A stretch of 33,751 nt of DNA, from the NCBI GenBank assembly GCA_029938715.1, contig JAOZUK010000029.1, positions 2,325 through 36,075 of the forward strand. The letters are read 5' to 3'. Below, one piece after another: positions 24,435-31,628 of this stretch (its first letter is position 1; each line of letters opens with the position of its first letter). The notes beneath the pieces were generated by a model. The model was not told the DNA's origin and did not search any database. It saw only the letters and a list, made by a program, of their open reading frames with translations. This DNA is from Bacteroidales bacterium (lineage in GTDB: Bacteria; Bacteroidota; Bacteroidia; Bacteroidales; GCA-2748055). Position numbers and translations under genes: made by a program.

Positions 24435-24992
24435 ATGTACGCAATTGTTGATATAGCAGGACAGCAATTTAAGGTTGAAAAGGACCAGAAATTGTATGTG
24501 CACAGACTCGAAGGAGAAGAAGGTAAAAAGGTTTCTTTCCACAAGGTTTTATTGATTGATACAGGAAGTAATGTTTCTGTAGGTGAACCCGTAGTAAAAG
24601 GCGCATCTGTAGATGCAAAAATTGTCGCCCATGTGAAAGGGGATAAGGTATTGGTTTTTAAGAAGAAGCGGAGAAAAGGTTATCAAAAACTGAATGGTCA
24701 CCGCCAGCAATTTACCCAGATCCAGATCGAAGGGATCTCTGAAAAAGCTGCAGCAAAGCCCAAGGCAACTGCAGCCAAAACTGATGCTCCCAAAGCCACC
24801 GCTACAAAAAAGCCGGCAGAAAAAGCTGCAGCAAAGACGGCAGCAAAGACGGCAGAAAAGGCTGCAGCAAAAGCCACTGCCTCTAAACCGAAGGATCTGA
24901 GCGAAGCAAAGAAACCAGCCGCTAAAAAGGCAACTCCCAAAAAAGAGTCTGATGAAAAAGAGTCTGATGAAAAGGAGTCTGGTGAAAAGTAG
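24435..24992 (+). CDS. rplU: 50S ribosomal protein L21 with long Ala/Lys-rich C-terminal extension
   Basis: Residues 1 to about 102 are a normal bL21 ([20 protein letters not shown] start, [28 protein letters not shown] end), which binds 23S rRNA in the large subunit. Residues ~103-185 form a low-complexity tail: Ala/Lys/Pro-rich AAAKP-type repeats, then three [10 protein letters not shown] units. This makes the protein almost twice the usual ~103 aa. The tail resembles histone H1-like basic tails and is probably disordered and extra-ribosomal in function, which is inference. rpmA follows 70 bp later. Confidence 0.96.
   Translation: MYAIVDIAGQQFKVEKDQKLYVHRLEGEEGKKVSFHKVLLIDTGSNVSVGEPVVKGASVDAKIVAHVKGDKVLVFKKKRRKGYQKLNGHRQQFTQIQIEGISEKAAAKPKATAAKTDAPKATATKKPAEKAAAKTAAKTAEKAAAKATASKPKDLSEAKKPAAKKATPKKESDEKESDEKESGEK
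24828..24989 (+). repeat. Repetitive tail-coding DNA in rplU (12-bp and 15-bp units)
   Basis: GCAGCAAAGACG occurs at 24828-24839 and 24840-24851 with a diverged third copy. Three 15-bp GAGTCTGATGAAAAA-type units occupy 24945-24989 with only two substitutions. Both unit lengths preserve the frame. Confidence 0.85.
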
Positions 24993-25001
24993 TAGTACAA
25001 A

Positions 25002-25019
25002 GCTCACGAAGGTGTGAGC
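25002..25019 (+). other. Hairpin between rplU and rpmA
   Basis: GCTCAC-gaaggt-GTGAGC forms a perfect 6-bp stem with a 6-nt loop, 10 nt after the rplU stop. It has no T-run, so it is not a standard terminator; it could be an mRNA processing or stability element. Confidence 0.55.
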
Positions 25020-25023
25020 CGAG

Positions 25024-25060
25024 AAAGTCAAAAGTAAAAGTCAAAAGTAAAAGTCAATAG
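25024..25060 (+). repeat. 13-bp tandem repeat in the rpmA leader
   Basis: AAAGTCAAAAGTA is repeated twice exactly (25024-25036, 25037-25049) with a partial third copy running to about 25057, just before the rpmA ATG at 25063. No Shine-Dalgarno-like site is present in it. Confidence 0.85.
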
Positions 25061-25062
25061 AT

Positions 25063-25323
25063 ATGGCACACAAAAAAGGAGCCGGTAGTTCAAGAAACGG
25101 TCGCGAATCAGAAAGCAAACGTCTGGGTGTAAAGATATATGGCGGCCAGGTGGTTACAGCTGGCAACATCATCGTTAGGCAAAGAGGTACTGTTCATCAT
25201 CCTGGTAAAAATGTGGGTCTTGGAAAAGACCATACCCTGTTTGCTACAGCTGATGGAACCGTAAAGTTTACTAAGAAAAGGGATAACAAATCTTATGTAT
25301 CCATTGAGCCCTTAGAAAACTAG
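25063..25323 (+). CDS. rpmA: 50S ribosomal protein L27
   Basis: The 86-aa bL27 matches full family length: [24 protein letters not shown] at the N-terminus, which reaches the peptidyl transferase centre, then the [20 protein letters not shown] core and basic VKFTKK end. It begins directly at the mature-type AHKKG sequence, without the cleavable extension seen in Firmicutes. It is in an operon with rplU. A strong terminator follows 30 bp downstream. Confidence 0.98.
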   Translation: MAHKKGAGSSRNGRESESKRLGVKIYGGQVVTAGNIIVRQRGTVHHPGKNVGLGKDHTLFATADGTVKFTKKRDNKSYVSIEPLEN

Positions 25324-25353
25324 GAGAAAAATTCACAAACTATATATCATTCA

Positions 25354-25394
25354 CCTGTAATGCACTACCTTTAATGTGTATTACAGGTTTTTTT
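25354..25394 (+). terminator. Intrinsic terminator of rplU-rpmA
   Basis: CCTGTAATGCAC pairs with GTGTATTACAGG (12 bp, one G-T wobble), loop about 10 nt, followed by seven T at 25388-25394. It ends only 11 bp before the serS ATG. Confidence 0.9.
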
Positions 25395-25405
25395 ATGCTT
25401 TCCAT

Positions 25406-26686
25406 ATGCTAACCATCCAGTTTATTCGAGAAAACAGAGAGCGTGTTATTAAAAGATTAGAGGTTAAGAGATTCAAGCAGCCTGAACTAATCGACAGAAT
25501 TATTGAACGCGATAATGATCGGCGTACGTTGCAGGTGAAAACCAATGAACTGCAAGCTGAGATGAATCAGCTCAGCAAAGAAATAGGGTTTCTGTTTAAA
25601 TCGGGAGAGCCGGAGAAAGCAAAAGAGATGAAAGAGCGCACCTCCTCTATAAAAGCAGAACTGGAAACTTTTGAGCGTGATCTACAGGATGCAAACACCG
25701 ATCTTAATAGCTGGCTGGTACAGGTACCTAACATCCCGCACCAGACGGTTCCACCAGGAAACACAGAAGCCGATAACAAGCTGATCCGTGAAGGAGGCAG
25801 GGTCCCCGAACTTCATGAAGGCGCCCTACCACACTGGGAACTGGGAACCAAATATAACCTGATCGATTTCGATCTGGGAGTTAAAATTACCGGAGGTGGA
25901 TTTCCAGTATTCAGGGGGCTGGGAGCACGGTTACAAAGGGCACTTATTTCCTATTTCCTGGACCACAACATCCAGGCAGGTTATGAGGAATACCTTCCTC
26001 CTCTGCTTGTAAATGAAGAGTCTGGATTTGGAACCGGACAACTTCCCGATAAGGAGGGGCAAATGTATCATGTAACTGAGGATAACTTATATCTGATTCC
26101 TACTGCAGAGGTCCCAATTACCAACATCTACAGGGATGTAATCCTCAATCCGGAGGAACTACCCATAAAAAACACTGCCTACACACCCTGTTTCAGAAGA
26201 GAAGCTGGTTCATACGGAAAAGATGTAAGGGGATTAAACCGGGTGCACCAATTCGATAAGGTAGAGATAGTACAGATTTGTCACCCCACCCAATCATATT
26301 CAGCTCTTGAAGAGATGGTGAATCATGTGGAACAGCTTTTAATTAATCTTGGACTACCCTACCGGATCGTTCAATTATGTGGTGGTGATTTGAGTTTTAC
26401 TTCGGCCCTGACCTATGATTTTGAAGTGTATGCGGCCGGTCAGGATAAATGGTTGGAGGTAAGCTCTGTATCTAATTTTGAATCTTACCAGGCCAACCGG
26501 CTAAAGCTTCGTTACAGAGAACCGGGTAAAAAGAGGCCCAGGCTCGCGCATACATTGAATGGAAGTTCACTGGCACTACCCAGGATCATTGCTGCCCTAA
26601 TGGAGAACTTTCAGACGCCAGATGGAATAAAGGTTCCGGAAGTACTTCACAGTTACATGGGTCCGGGAAATGAAATCATTAAATAA
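25406..26686 (+). CDS. serS: Seryl-tRNA synthetase
   Basis: SerRS charges tRNA-Ser (and tRNA-Sec where present). The N-terminal ~110 residues form the tRNA-binding antiparallel coiled coil. The class II catalytic core shows motif 2 FRREAGSYGKDVRGLNRVHQF, the TxE-like PTAEVPITN, SSVSNFESYQANRL and motif 3 HTLNGSSLALPRIIAALMENF. The reading frame begins earlier at a GTG, but the ATG at 25406 (MLTIQFIRENRERVIKRL, 426 aa) matches the family start. A strong terminator lies just upstream, so it needs its own promoter or read-through. Confidence 0.97.
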   Translation: MLTIQFIRENRERVIKRLEVKRFKQPELIDRIIERDNDRRTLQVKTNELQAEMNQLSKEIGFLFKSGEPEKAKEMKERTSSIKAELETFERDLQDANTDLNSWLVQVPNIPHQTVPPGNTEADNKLIREGGRVPELHEGALPHWELGTKYNLIDFDLGVKITGGGFPVFRGLGARLQRALISYFLDHNIQAGYEEYLPPLLVNEESGFGTGQLPDKEGQMYHVTEDNLYLIPTAEVPITNIYRDVILNPEELPIKNTAYTPCFRREAGSYGKDVRGLNRVHQFDKVEIVQICHPTQSYSALEEMVNHVEQLLINLGLPYRIVQLCGGDLSFTSALTYDFEVYAAGQDKWLEVSSVSNFESYQANRLKLRYREPGKKRPRLAHTLNGSSLALPRIIAALMENFQTPDGIKVPEVLHSYMGPGNEIIK

Positions 26687-26701
26687 TCAGTTGCTCAATA
26701 G

Positions 26702-27601
26702 ATGAATGGAAAATCAGCCAGGAAAGCATACATCTTTGCCATCCTGGCTGTGCTTTTCTGGTCCACCTCCCCCACTGCCTTCAAGCTTGGTCTGAAATTT
26801 CAGGACACCTACCAGCTACTTACCGGTGCTTCACTGGCATCCCTTTTGGTGCTGGGTATCATTCTGATCATCCAGGGTAAAATGGGTCAGTTAAGGATGC
26901 TGGGGCTGAAAGATCTTGGATTTTCGGCATTAATGGGACTACTCAATCCGGTAGCCTACTATCTGATTCTATTTAAGGCTTACACCCTTCTGCCTGCCCA
27001 GGTGGCTCAACCTCTGAATATGGTTTGGCCACTGGTGCTTGTACTGATCTCCATTCCCATTTTGGGGCACAGGATTGGATGGAAAAGTATAGGAGCGATG
27101 TTGGTGAGCTTTACAGGGGTGATTCTTATTTCCTACCAGGGGGGAGCCGCGGGACATGACGCCGGAAATCGCCTGGGTATATTCCTCGCCCTCTCCACTT
27201 CCATACTCTGGGCCTTTTACTTCATCTACAATTCAAAGGACAAGAGAGATCCGGTTGTCAGGCTCTTTTTAAACTTCCTGTTTGCTTCTGTTTACCTGTT
27301 GATCGGTGGGTGGTTGAGAGGAGAATGTCTGCCTCCATCCACCGAAGGATGGCTAACTGCCATTTATGTGGGAATATTCGAAATGGGTATTACATTTGTA
27401 TTGTGGTTACTGGCCATGCAATATGCTTCTGCTACAGACCGGATCAGCAACCTGGTATATGTGGCTCCATTTCTGAACCTGGTTATTGTAAATATTGTAT
27501 TGGATGAAAGTATATACAAGACAACTGTTTTTGGCCTCATACTTCTCATTTCTGGCATTGTGATTCAAAATATGAAAGGAAAGCATGCTCAAAAGCCATG
27601 A
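26702..27601 (+). CDS. EamA/DMT-family membrane transporter (second paralogue)
   Basis: The 299-aa protein has ten predicted helices in two EamA repeats, beginning AYIFAILAVLFWSTSPTAFKLGL, with the second half starting near LGIFLALSTSILWAFYFIY. It is distinct from the EamA protein at 10662-11564, with little direct similarity beyond the fold signature. It starts 15 bp after serS and overlaps ruvC by 17 bp, so the three genes are probably co-transcribed. The substrate is unknown. Confidence 0.88.
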   Translation: MNGKSARKAYIFAILAVLFWSTSPTAFKLGLKFQDTYQLLTGASLASLLVLGIILIIQGKMGQLRMLGLKDLGFSALMGLLNPVAYYLILFKAYTLLPAQVAQPLNMVWPLVLVLISIPILGHRIGWKSIGAMLVSFTGVILISYQGGAAGHDAGNRLGIFLALSTSILWAFYFIYNSKDKRDPVVRLFLNFLFASVYLLIGGWLRGECLPPSTEGWLTAIYVGIFEMGITFVLWLLAMQYASATDRISNLVYVAPFLNLVIVNIVLDESIYKTTVFGLILLISGIVIQNMKGKHAQKP

Positions 27602-28142
27602 AAAAATAGTGCTTGGAATTGATCCTGGCACCAACCTTATGGGGTATGGCATTATAAGAGCTAGTGGGAAAGACCCCGGTTATATTGATATGGGTGTGGT
27701 GGATCTGAAAAAGAGTGGGGACCACTATATGAAGCTTCGCAGGATCTATGAGAGCACCATTGGGTTGATTGAAAAGTACCTGCCGGATGAAGTGGCCATA
27801 GAGGCTCCCTTTTATGGTAAAAATGTCCAGTCCATGCTAAAGCTGGGAAGGGCCCAGGGAGTAGCCATGGCTGCAGTGCTGTCGAGAGATATTCCAGTAT
27901 TTGAGTATGCTCCAAGGAAGATCAAGCAGGCCATTACCAGCAGAGGAGATGCTTCTAAAGAGCAGGTTGCCGGTATGCTTTTCCGTATGTTTGATCTCAA
28001 GGAGGTTCCCAAAAACCTTGATGCTACTGACGGACTGGCCGCAGCTGTATGCCACTTCTACCAGAGCAAAGCACCAATTATGAAATCGGGTTCCGATAGT
28101 TGGGAATCATTTATAAAGAAAAACCCAGGAAGAGTAAAGTAA
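27585..28142 (+). CDS. ruvC: Crossover junction endodeoxyribonuclease RuvC
   Basis: RuvC resolves Holliday junctions. The 185-aa protein has the acidic quartet D13 (GIDPGT), E71 (AIEAPF), D144 and D147 (NLDATDGLAAA), with the same D-x2-D spacing as E. coli. GRAQGVA and PRKIKQAITSRGDASKEQV also match. The ATG at 27585 lies inside the end of the EamA gene (17-bp overlap), and no later ATG keeps the conserved GIDPGT. RuvA/RuvB genes are not in view. It converges with the HIT gene, 5 bp apart. Confidence 0.96.
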   Translation: MLKSHEKIVLGIDPGTNLMGYGIIRASGKDPGYIDMGVVDLKKSGDHYMKLRRIYESTIGLIEKYLPDEVAIEAPFYGKNVQSMLKLGRAQGVAMAAVLSRDIPVFEYAPRKIKQAITSRGDASKEQVAGMLFRMFDLKEVPKNLDATDGLAAAVCHFYQSKAPIMKSGSDSWESFIKKNPGRVK

Positions 28143-28147
28143 GATGA

Positions 28148-28543
28148 TTACTTAATGGCCGCAGAAATTTTTGCAGCTGTAGCACGGAATTCGGCCTCTG
28201 AAAATTTCATCTTTGGTTTACTGAACTCTATGTCGTACAGATCATTGATGGGGACCAGGTGAATATGAGCATGCGGCACCTCCAGCCCCAATACAGCCAC
28301 CCCAACCCTTTTGCAATTCATGGTTTGATCGATAGCCAGAGCAACTCTTTTTGCGAAAACCATCATCCCTCCAAGCAGATCGTCCTCCAGATCGAAAAGA
28401 TAGTCAGTCTCCACTTTGGGAATAACAAGCGTATGACCCTCTGATAGTGGATTGATATCGAGGAAGGCATAATAGTTTTCATCCTCACAAATCCGGTAAG
28501 AAGGAATCTCTCCCGCAACGATTTTTGAAAATATGGTAGCCAT
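28148..28543 (-). CDS. HIT family protein (histidine triad hydrolase)
   Basis: The 131-aa protein carries the histidine triad HAHIH (H91, H93, H95) and the family start MATIFSKIVAGEIPSYRICEDENYYAFLDINPLSEGHTLVIPK. HIT (HINT-like) proteins hydrolyse nucleotide conjugates such as AMP-lysine or AMP-tRNA intermediates. It follows greA by 9 bp on the same strand, a greA-HIT arrangement common in Bacteroidota. The exact substrate is not predictable. Confidence 0.94.
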   Translation of the reverse strand: MATIFSKIVAGEIPSYRICEDENYYAFLDINPLSEGHTLVIPKVETDYLFDLEDDLLGGMMVFAKRVALAIDQTMNCKRVGVAVLGLEVPHAHIHLVPINDLYDIEFSKPKMKFSEAEFRATAAKISAAIK

Positions 28544-28552
28544 GATTTTTGC

Positions 28553-29026
28553 TTAGAGTGAGATCTCTATGATCTCAAATGACAATTCACCGGAAGGTAC
28601 TTTGATGCTGACCACATCACCTACCTTCTTCCCAAGCAGGCCTTTGGCAATAGGTGTTCCCACAGATATTTTACCATGCTTAATATCAGCCTCACTTTCG
28701 GATACCAGCATATATTCAACCTGCTGGTTGTTCTTGGTATTTTTAATCTTTACCTTATTGAGAATCTGTACCTGAGAAGTATCGATTCTAGATTCGTCAA
28801 TAATTCTTGCACTGGCCACCATATCCTCCATCCTGGCGATTCTCATTTCCAGCAAACCCTGCGCTTCCTTGGCTGCATCATACTCTGCATTTTCAGAAAG
28901 GTCACCTTTATCCCTGGCCTCTGCAATCTGTCGTGAAATGGATGGTCTTTCCACAGTAGTCAACTGTTCCAAATCCTTCTTCAGGTTGGCCAGTCCTTCC
29001 TCTGTCATATATGAAGTATGTGCCAT
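28553..29026 (-). CDS. greA: Transcription elongation factor GreA
   Basis: GreA enters the RNA polymerase secondary channel and stimulates transcript cleavage to rescue backtracked complexes. The 157-aa protein has the coiled-coil N-terminal domain with the acidic tip in DKGDLSENAEYDAAKE (D/E residues needed for catalysis) and the FKBP-like C-terminal domain (VGTPIAKGLLGKKVGDVVSI). The length equals E. coli's within one residue. A strong Shine-Dalgarno AGGAGG (29035-29040) lies 8 nt before the ATG, unusual for this phylum. A leader hairpin and a -7 box lie upstream. Confidence 0.97.
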   Translation of the reverse strand: MAHTSYMTEEGLANLKKDLEQLTTVERPSISRQIAEARDKGDLSENAEYDAAKEAQGLLEMRIARMEDMVASARIIDESRIDTSQVQILNKVKIKNTKNNQQVEYMLVSESEADIKHGKISVGTPIAKGLLGKKVGDVVSIKVPSGELSFEIIEISL

Positions 29027-29034
29027 ATCAAATT

Positions 29035-29040
29035 CCTCCT
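29035..29040 (-). promoter_or_regulatory. Strong Shine-Dalgarno of greA
   Basis: The minus strand reads AGGAGG, 8 nt before the greA ATG. Most other genes here lack one, so it stands out and fixes the start. Confidence 0.7.
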
Positions 29041-29051
29041 GTTAATGTTCT

Positions 29052-29085
29052 AAAAACAAAAAGAATTCCGCTTAAAGTGGAACTC
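29052..29085 (-). terminator. Hairpin plus T-rich tract in the greA leader (terminator or attenuator)
   Basis: On the minus strand GAGTTCCAC (29077-29085) pairs with GCGGAATTC (29063-29071), nine pairs with one mismatch and one wobble, followed by TTTTTGTTTTT. It lies 27 bp after the stop of the gene at 29112-29582 and 37 bp before greA. Confidence 0.6.
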
Positions 29086-29087
29086 TT

Positions 29088-29095
29088 CAAATGTA
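29088..29095 (-). promoter_or_regulatory. Candidate -7 box of greA
   Basis: The minus strand reads TACATTTG, a full TAnnTTTG match between the upstream gene's stop and the leader hairpin. The -33 element is weak. Confidence 0.45.
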
Positions 29096-29111
29096 AAATT
29101 ACAAAAAATTA

Positions 29112-29582
29112 TTAATAATCAAGACGATTGATTATCGCAGAGTATACAACGGCTGTTCCTGCATCGAAATCCTTAACAATATCGAAATAGTTGGGTCCTG
29201 CATCAGGATCCATATCACCCTCCATTGTTTCACTTATTGGGTCACCATCGGTGAGTAAAATATCTTGATCATCATGGTCAAGACTGCTCATAATTTGGTC
29301 ATAGTCATCCAGAATTGATTTTGAAGGAGCTGCTGATGCTGCAGCCTGTTCAGACTCTTCCAAAACAAGATCATCTTCATAAACTTGCAGGTCTGCAACC
29401 TGAGGATCCTCCTGCCCCATCCTGAGAACCCGCTCTAGGTTTTCCATAAAACCAGGTCGAGCTTTATCATCTGAATCACCGGGGCTTTGATTTACCCGCT
29501 TTTTCTTTTTACCCAGTACCCCTATGATGATTGCTACCAGAGTAATCACTACGTAGAGAATATTTCCTATATCAAAATCCAT
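29112..29582 (-). CDS. Small acidic single-pass membrane protein, unknown function
   Basis: I do not recognise this family. The 156-aa protein has one N-terminal transmembrane helix (ILYVVITLVAIIIGVLG, residues ~8-24) followed by a KKKKR stop-transfer cluster. The remaining ~125 residues are a soluble, very acidic, Asp/Glu-rich and probably largely disordered cytoplasmic tail. It ends in a short more hydrophobic segment (YFDIVKDFDAGTAVVYSAIINRLDY). The layout suggests a membrane-tethered scaffold or regulator, which is only inference. It is oriented with greA and precedes it. Bacteroidota genomes often carry similar short TM-plus-acidic proteins. Confidence 0.75.
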   Translation of the reverse strand: MDFDIGNILYVVITLVAIIIGVLGKKKKRVNQSPGDSDDKARPGFMENLERVLRMGQEDPQVADLQVYEDDLVLEESEQAAASAAPSKSILDDYDQIMSSLDHDDQDILLTDGDPISETMEGDMDPDAGPNYFDIVKDFDAGTAVVYSAIINRLDY

Positions 29583-29651
29583 CTTTTAACTTATGCGAAG
29601 CAATATTTATGAGTTTACAGAGTTAAAAATACAAAAAATAGCTGGTTTTCT

Positions 29652-29659
29652 TACTTTTG
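29652..29659 (+). promoter_or_regulatory. Candidate -7 box of the lipoprotein gene
   Basis: TACTTTTG matches TAnnTTTG and ends only 7 bp before the ATG at 29667. No -33 TTTG is found at the right distance. Confidence 0.4.
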
Positions 29660-29666
29660 CAAAAGC

Positions 29667-30104
29667 ATGCGGCGCATTCAATCCATTTTTACCATAATTT
29701 TGTTCCTGATTCTTCCGGGGATGCTTACTACATCGTGTGAGTCCAACCGGGGACAGGTTATACCTTATGTGAAGGTGGATGTGTACCTGTTTCTCTATGC
29801 AGATCTTGCTGGTGTGGGAATCGGCTCATCCAAACTGATTGCCGGACACGGTGCCAATGGGATTGTACTCTACCGGGCTTCGGACCTGGAGTTTTATGCC
29901 TATGACAGAACCTGCACACTCTGGCCCGAACATACTGCAGCAGTTGTAGAAGACAGTACTTTTTTCGGAGTATTTGAATGCCCGGAATGCAAATCAACCT
30001 ACCTGCTGATGAATGGTGCCGAACCCAATTCTGGACCGGCTACCTACCCCCTGGTTGAATACCACACCTCCATTCGCGGAGATGTCCTGCATATCTTCAA
30101 TTAA
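29667..30104 (+). CDS. Lipoprotein with degenerate Rieske-like domain, unknown function
   Basis: The 145-aa protein starts with a lipoprotein signal peptide with lipobox LTTSC (C24). The rest looks like a Rieske fold: GIVLYRASDLEFYAYDRTCTLW (residues 65-86), FECPECKSTYLLMNG (103-117) and GPATYPLVEY (123-132), which match the cluster-loop and C-terminal GPA-xx-PL-xx-Y pattern of Rieske proteins. A true Rieske site is C-x-H plus C-x2-H. Here the positions are C83/L85 and C105/C108, so both histidines are absent. A normal Rieske [2Fe-2S] site is therefore unlikely; a different metal site or a structural role is possible. It is probably an outer-membrane or periplasmic lipoprotein. No operon partner is visible. 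Confidence 0.72.
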   Translation: MRRIQSIFTIILFLILPGMLTTSCESNRGQVIPYVKVDVYLFLYADLAGVGIGSSKLIAGHGANGIVLYRASDLEFYAYDRTCTLWPEHTAAVVEDSTFFGVFECPECKSTYLLMNGAEPNSGPATYPLVEYHTSIRGDVLHIFN

Positions 30105-30107
30105 ATA

Positions 30108-30190
30108 AATAACCAAGGGCATACAAAAAACGCTTAAATCCTTCCCAAGCAAAGGATTGTAGGCTTATTTGTTGCATGCCCTTGGTTATT
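30108..30190. other. Large imperfect palindrome between convergent genes
   Basis: A perfect 15-bp arm AATAACCAAGGGCAT (30108-30122) is inverted at 30176-30190. Inside it a second stem AATCCTT (30137-30143)/AAGGATT (30152-30158) and roughly 16 of 21 matches between the flanking segments extend the fold. The right arm reaches into the ahcY stop codon (30189-30191). It probably serves as a bidirectional terminator; no strong T-run follows either arm. Confidence 0.8.
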
Positions 30191-31610
30191 AGTAACGGTA
30201 ATGTTCGGGTTTATAGGGACCTTCTGCCTTCACCCCCAAATACTTTGCCTGTTCAGGTGTCAGCGTGGTCAATTTCACACCAAGTTGTTCCAGGTGTAAA
30301 CGGGCTACCTCCTCATCAAGATGTTTGGGTAACATGTAGACATCAGTGGCATACTCATTCTTCCATAGCTCCAGCTGAGCAAGGGTCTGGTTTGAAAAGG
30401 AGTTGCTCATCACGAAGGAGGGATGCCCGGTGGCACATCCCAGGTTTACCAACCTGCCTTCTGCCAGAAGGAAGATGGCGTGACCATCTTCATAAAGGAA
30501 CTTATCCACCTGTGGTTTAATGTTGATCTTCTGAATACCGCTCCACTCTTCCAGCTGTTCCACTTGGATCTCATTGTCAAAATGTCCTATGTTACATACA
30601 ATGGACTGGTCCTTCATGGCTGCCATATGTTCTGCAGTAATGACATCTTTGTTCCCGGTGGTGGTTACATAAATATTACCCTGCTTTACTGCTTCTTCCA
30701 TGGTGGTTACCTCAAACCCTTCCATGGCTGCCTGAAGGGCACATATGGGATCGATTTCAGTAACCAGGACCCTGGCACCATAACTCTTCATGGAGTGTGA
30801 GCATCCTTTGCCTACATCCCCATATCCGGCTATTACAACCACTTTGCCTGCAACCATAACATCGGTGGCACGCTTGATCCCGTCGGCAAGAGATTCGCGG
30901 CAACCGTATAAATTATCAAATTTAGATTTTGTAACTGAGTCATTCACATTGATGGCCGGGAACAGAAGTTTTCCCTCCTCCATCATCTGGTAAAGCCGGT
31001 GTACCCCGGTGGTGGTCTCTTCTGATACCCCCCTGATCCCGGGAACCATGCGATGCCACTTGCCATGATCCTCCTTCAGGATTCCCTTAAGGGTAGAGTA
31101 AACGATCTCCTCTTCGCGGCTTGAAGCCACCACATCCAGCATCGATGCATCATCTTCAGCCTCGAATCCCTTATGGACCAGCAAGGTGGCATCTCCTCCA
31201 TCATCCACAATCAGGTGTGGTCCCTGGCCACCAGGGAAATTAAGTGCCTGTGCAGTACACCACCAGTACTCCTCAAGGGTCTCTCCCTTCCATGCAAACA
31301 CCGGGATCCCACTTGCAGCTATAGCCGCTGCTGCATGATCCTGTGTGCTGAATATGTTGCAACTGGCCCATCGAACATCAGCTCCCAGTTCGGCCAGTGT
31401 TTCGATTAAAACTGCCGTTTGAATGGTCATATGAAGAGAACCCATGATTCTGGACCCTTTCAATGGTTTCTCACTTGCCAGTTTTTTCCTGATGGACATC
31501 AGTCCGGGCATCTCTTTCTCTGCTATCTCAATCTCCTTCCTTCCGAACTCGGCCAGAGATATATCTGCTACCTTATAAGGAAGTGTCTCGTTGTATGTCA
31601 TTGTCTCCAT
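30189..31610 (-). CDS. ahcY: Adenosylhomocysteinase (S-adenosyl-L-homocysteine hydrolase)
   Basis: AhcY hydrolyses S-adenosylhomocysteine to adenosine and homocysteine, keeping methyltransferases active. The protein shows the substrate-region motifs [16 protein letters not shown] and [13 protein letters not shown], the NAD-binding [17 protein letters not shown], the C-terminal [21 protein letters not shown], and the final KPEHYRY. The open frame extends to a TTG at 31629-31631, but a full -7 box overlaps that position (31629-31636), so the ATG at 31608-31610 (473 aa) or the next at 31599-31601 (470 aa) is the real start. It lies 33 bp after the outer-membrane protein gene on the same strand. 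Confidence 0.97.
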   Translation of the reverse strand: METMTYNETLPYKVADISLAEFGRKEIEIAEKEMPGLMSIRKKLASEKPLKGSRIMGSLHMTIQTAVLIETLAELGADVRWASCNIFSTQDHAAAAIAASGIPVFAWKGETLEEYWWCTAQALNFPGGQGPHLIVDDGGDATLLVHKGFEAEDDASMLDVVASSREEEIVYSTLKGILKEDHGKWHRMVPGIRGVSEETTTGVHRLYQMMEEGKLLFPAINVNDSVTKSKFDNLYGCRESLADGIKRATDVMVAGKVVVIAGYGDVGKGCSHSMKSYGARVLVTEIDPICALQAAMEGFEVTTMEEAVKQGNIYVTTTGNKDVITAEHMAAMKDQSIVCNIGHFDNEIQVEQLEEWSGIQKINIKPQVDKFLYEDGHAIFLLAEGRLVNLGCATGHPSFVMSNSFSNQTLAQLELWKNEYATDVYMLPKHLDEEVARLHLEQLGVKLTTLTPEQAKYLGVKAEGPYKPEHYRY

Positions 31611-31628
31611 AATCTCTATTTTGGATTG

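Noticed and set aside
24549-25031. Long minus-strand frame (160 codons) rich in Cys, Phe and Leu over the rplU tail
   Set aside because: It is the reverse-strand shadow of the Ala/Lys/Glu codon repeats of rplU; the plus-strand gene has a clear promoter, L21 domain and operon context.
25002-25060. Possible CRISPR-like array from the regularly spaced AAAGTCAAAAGTA copies
   Set aside because: The 13-bp units are directly adjacent with no spacers and no cas genes are in the window.
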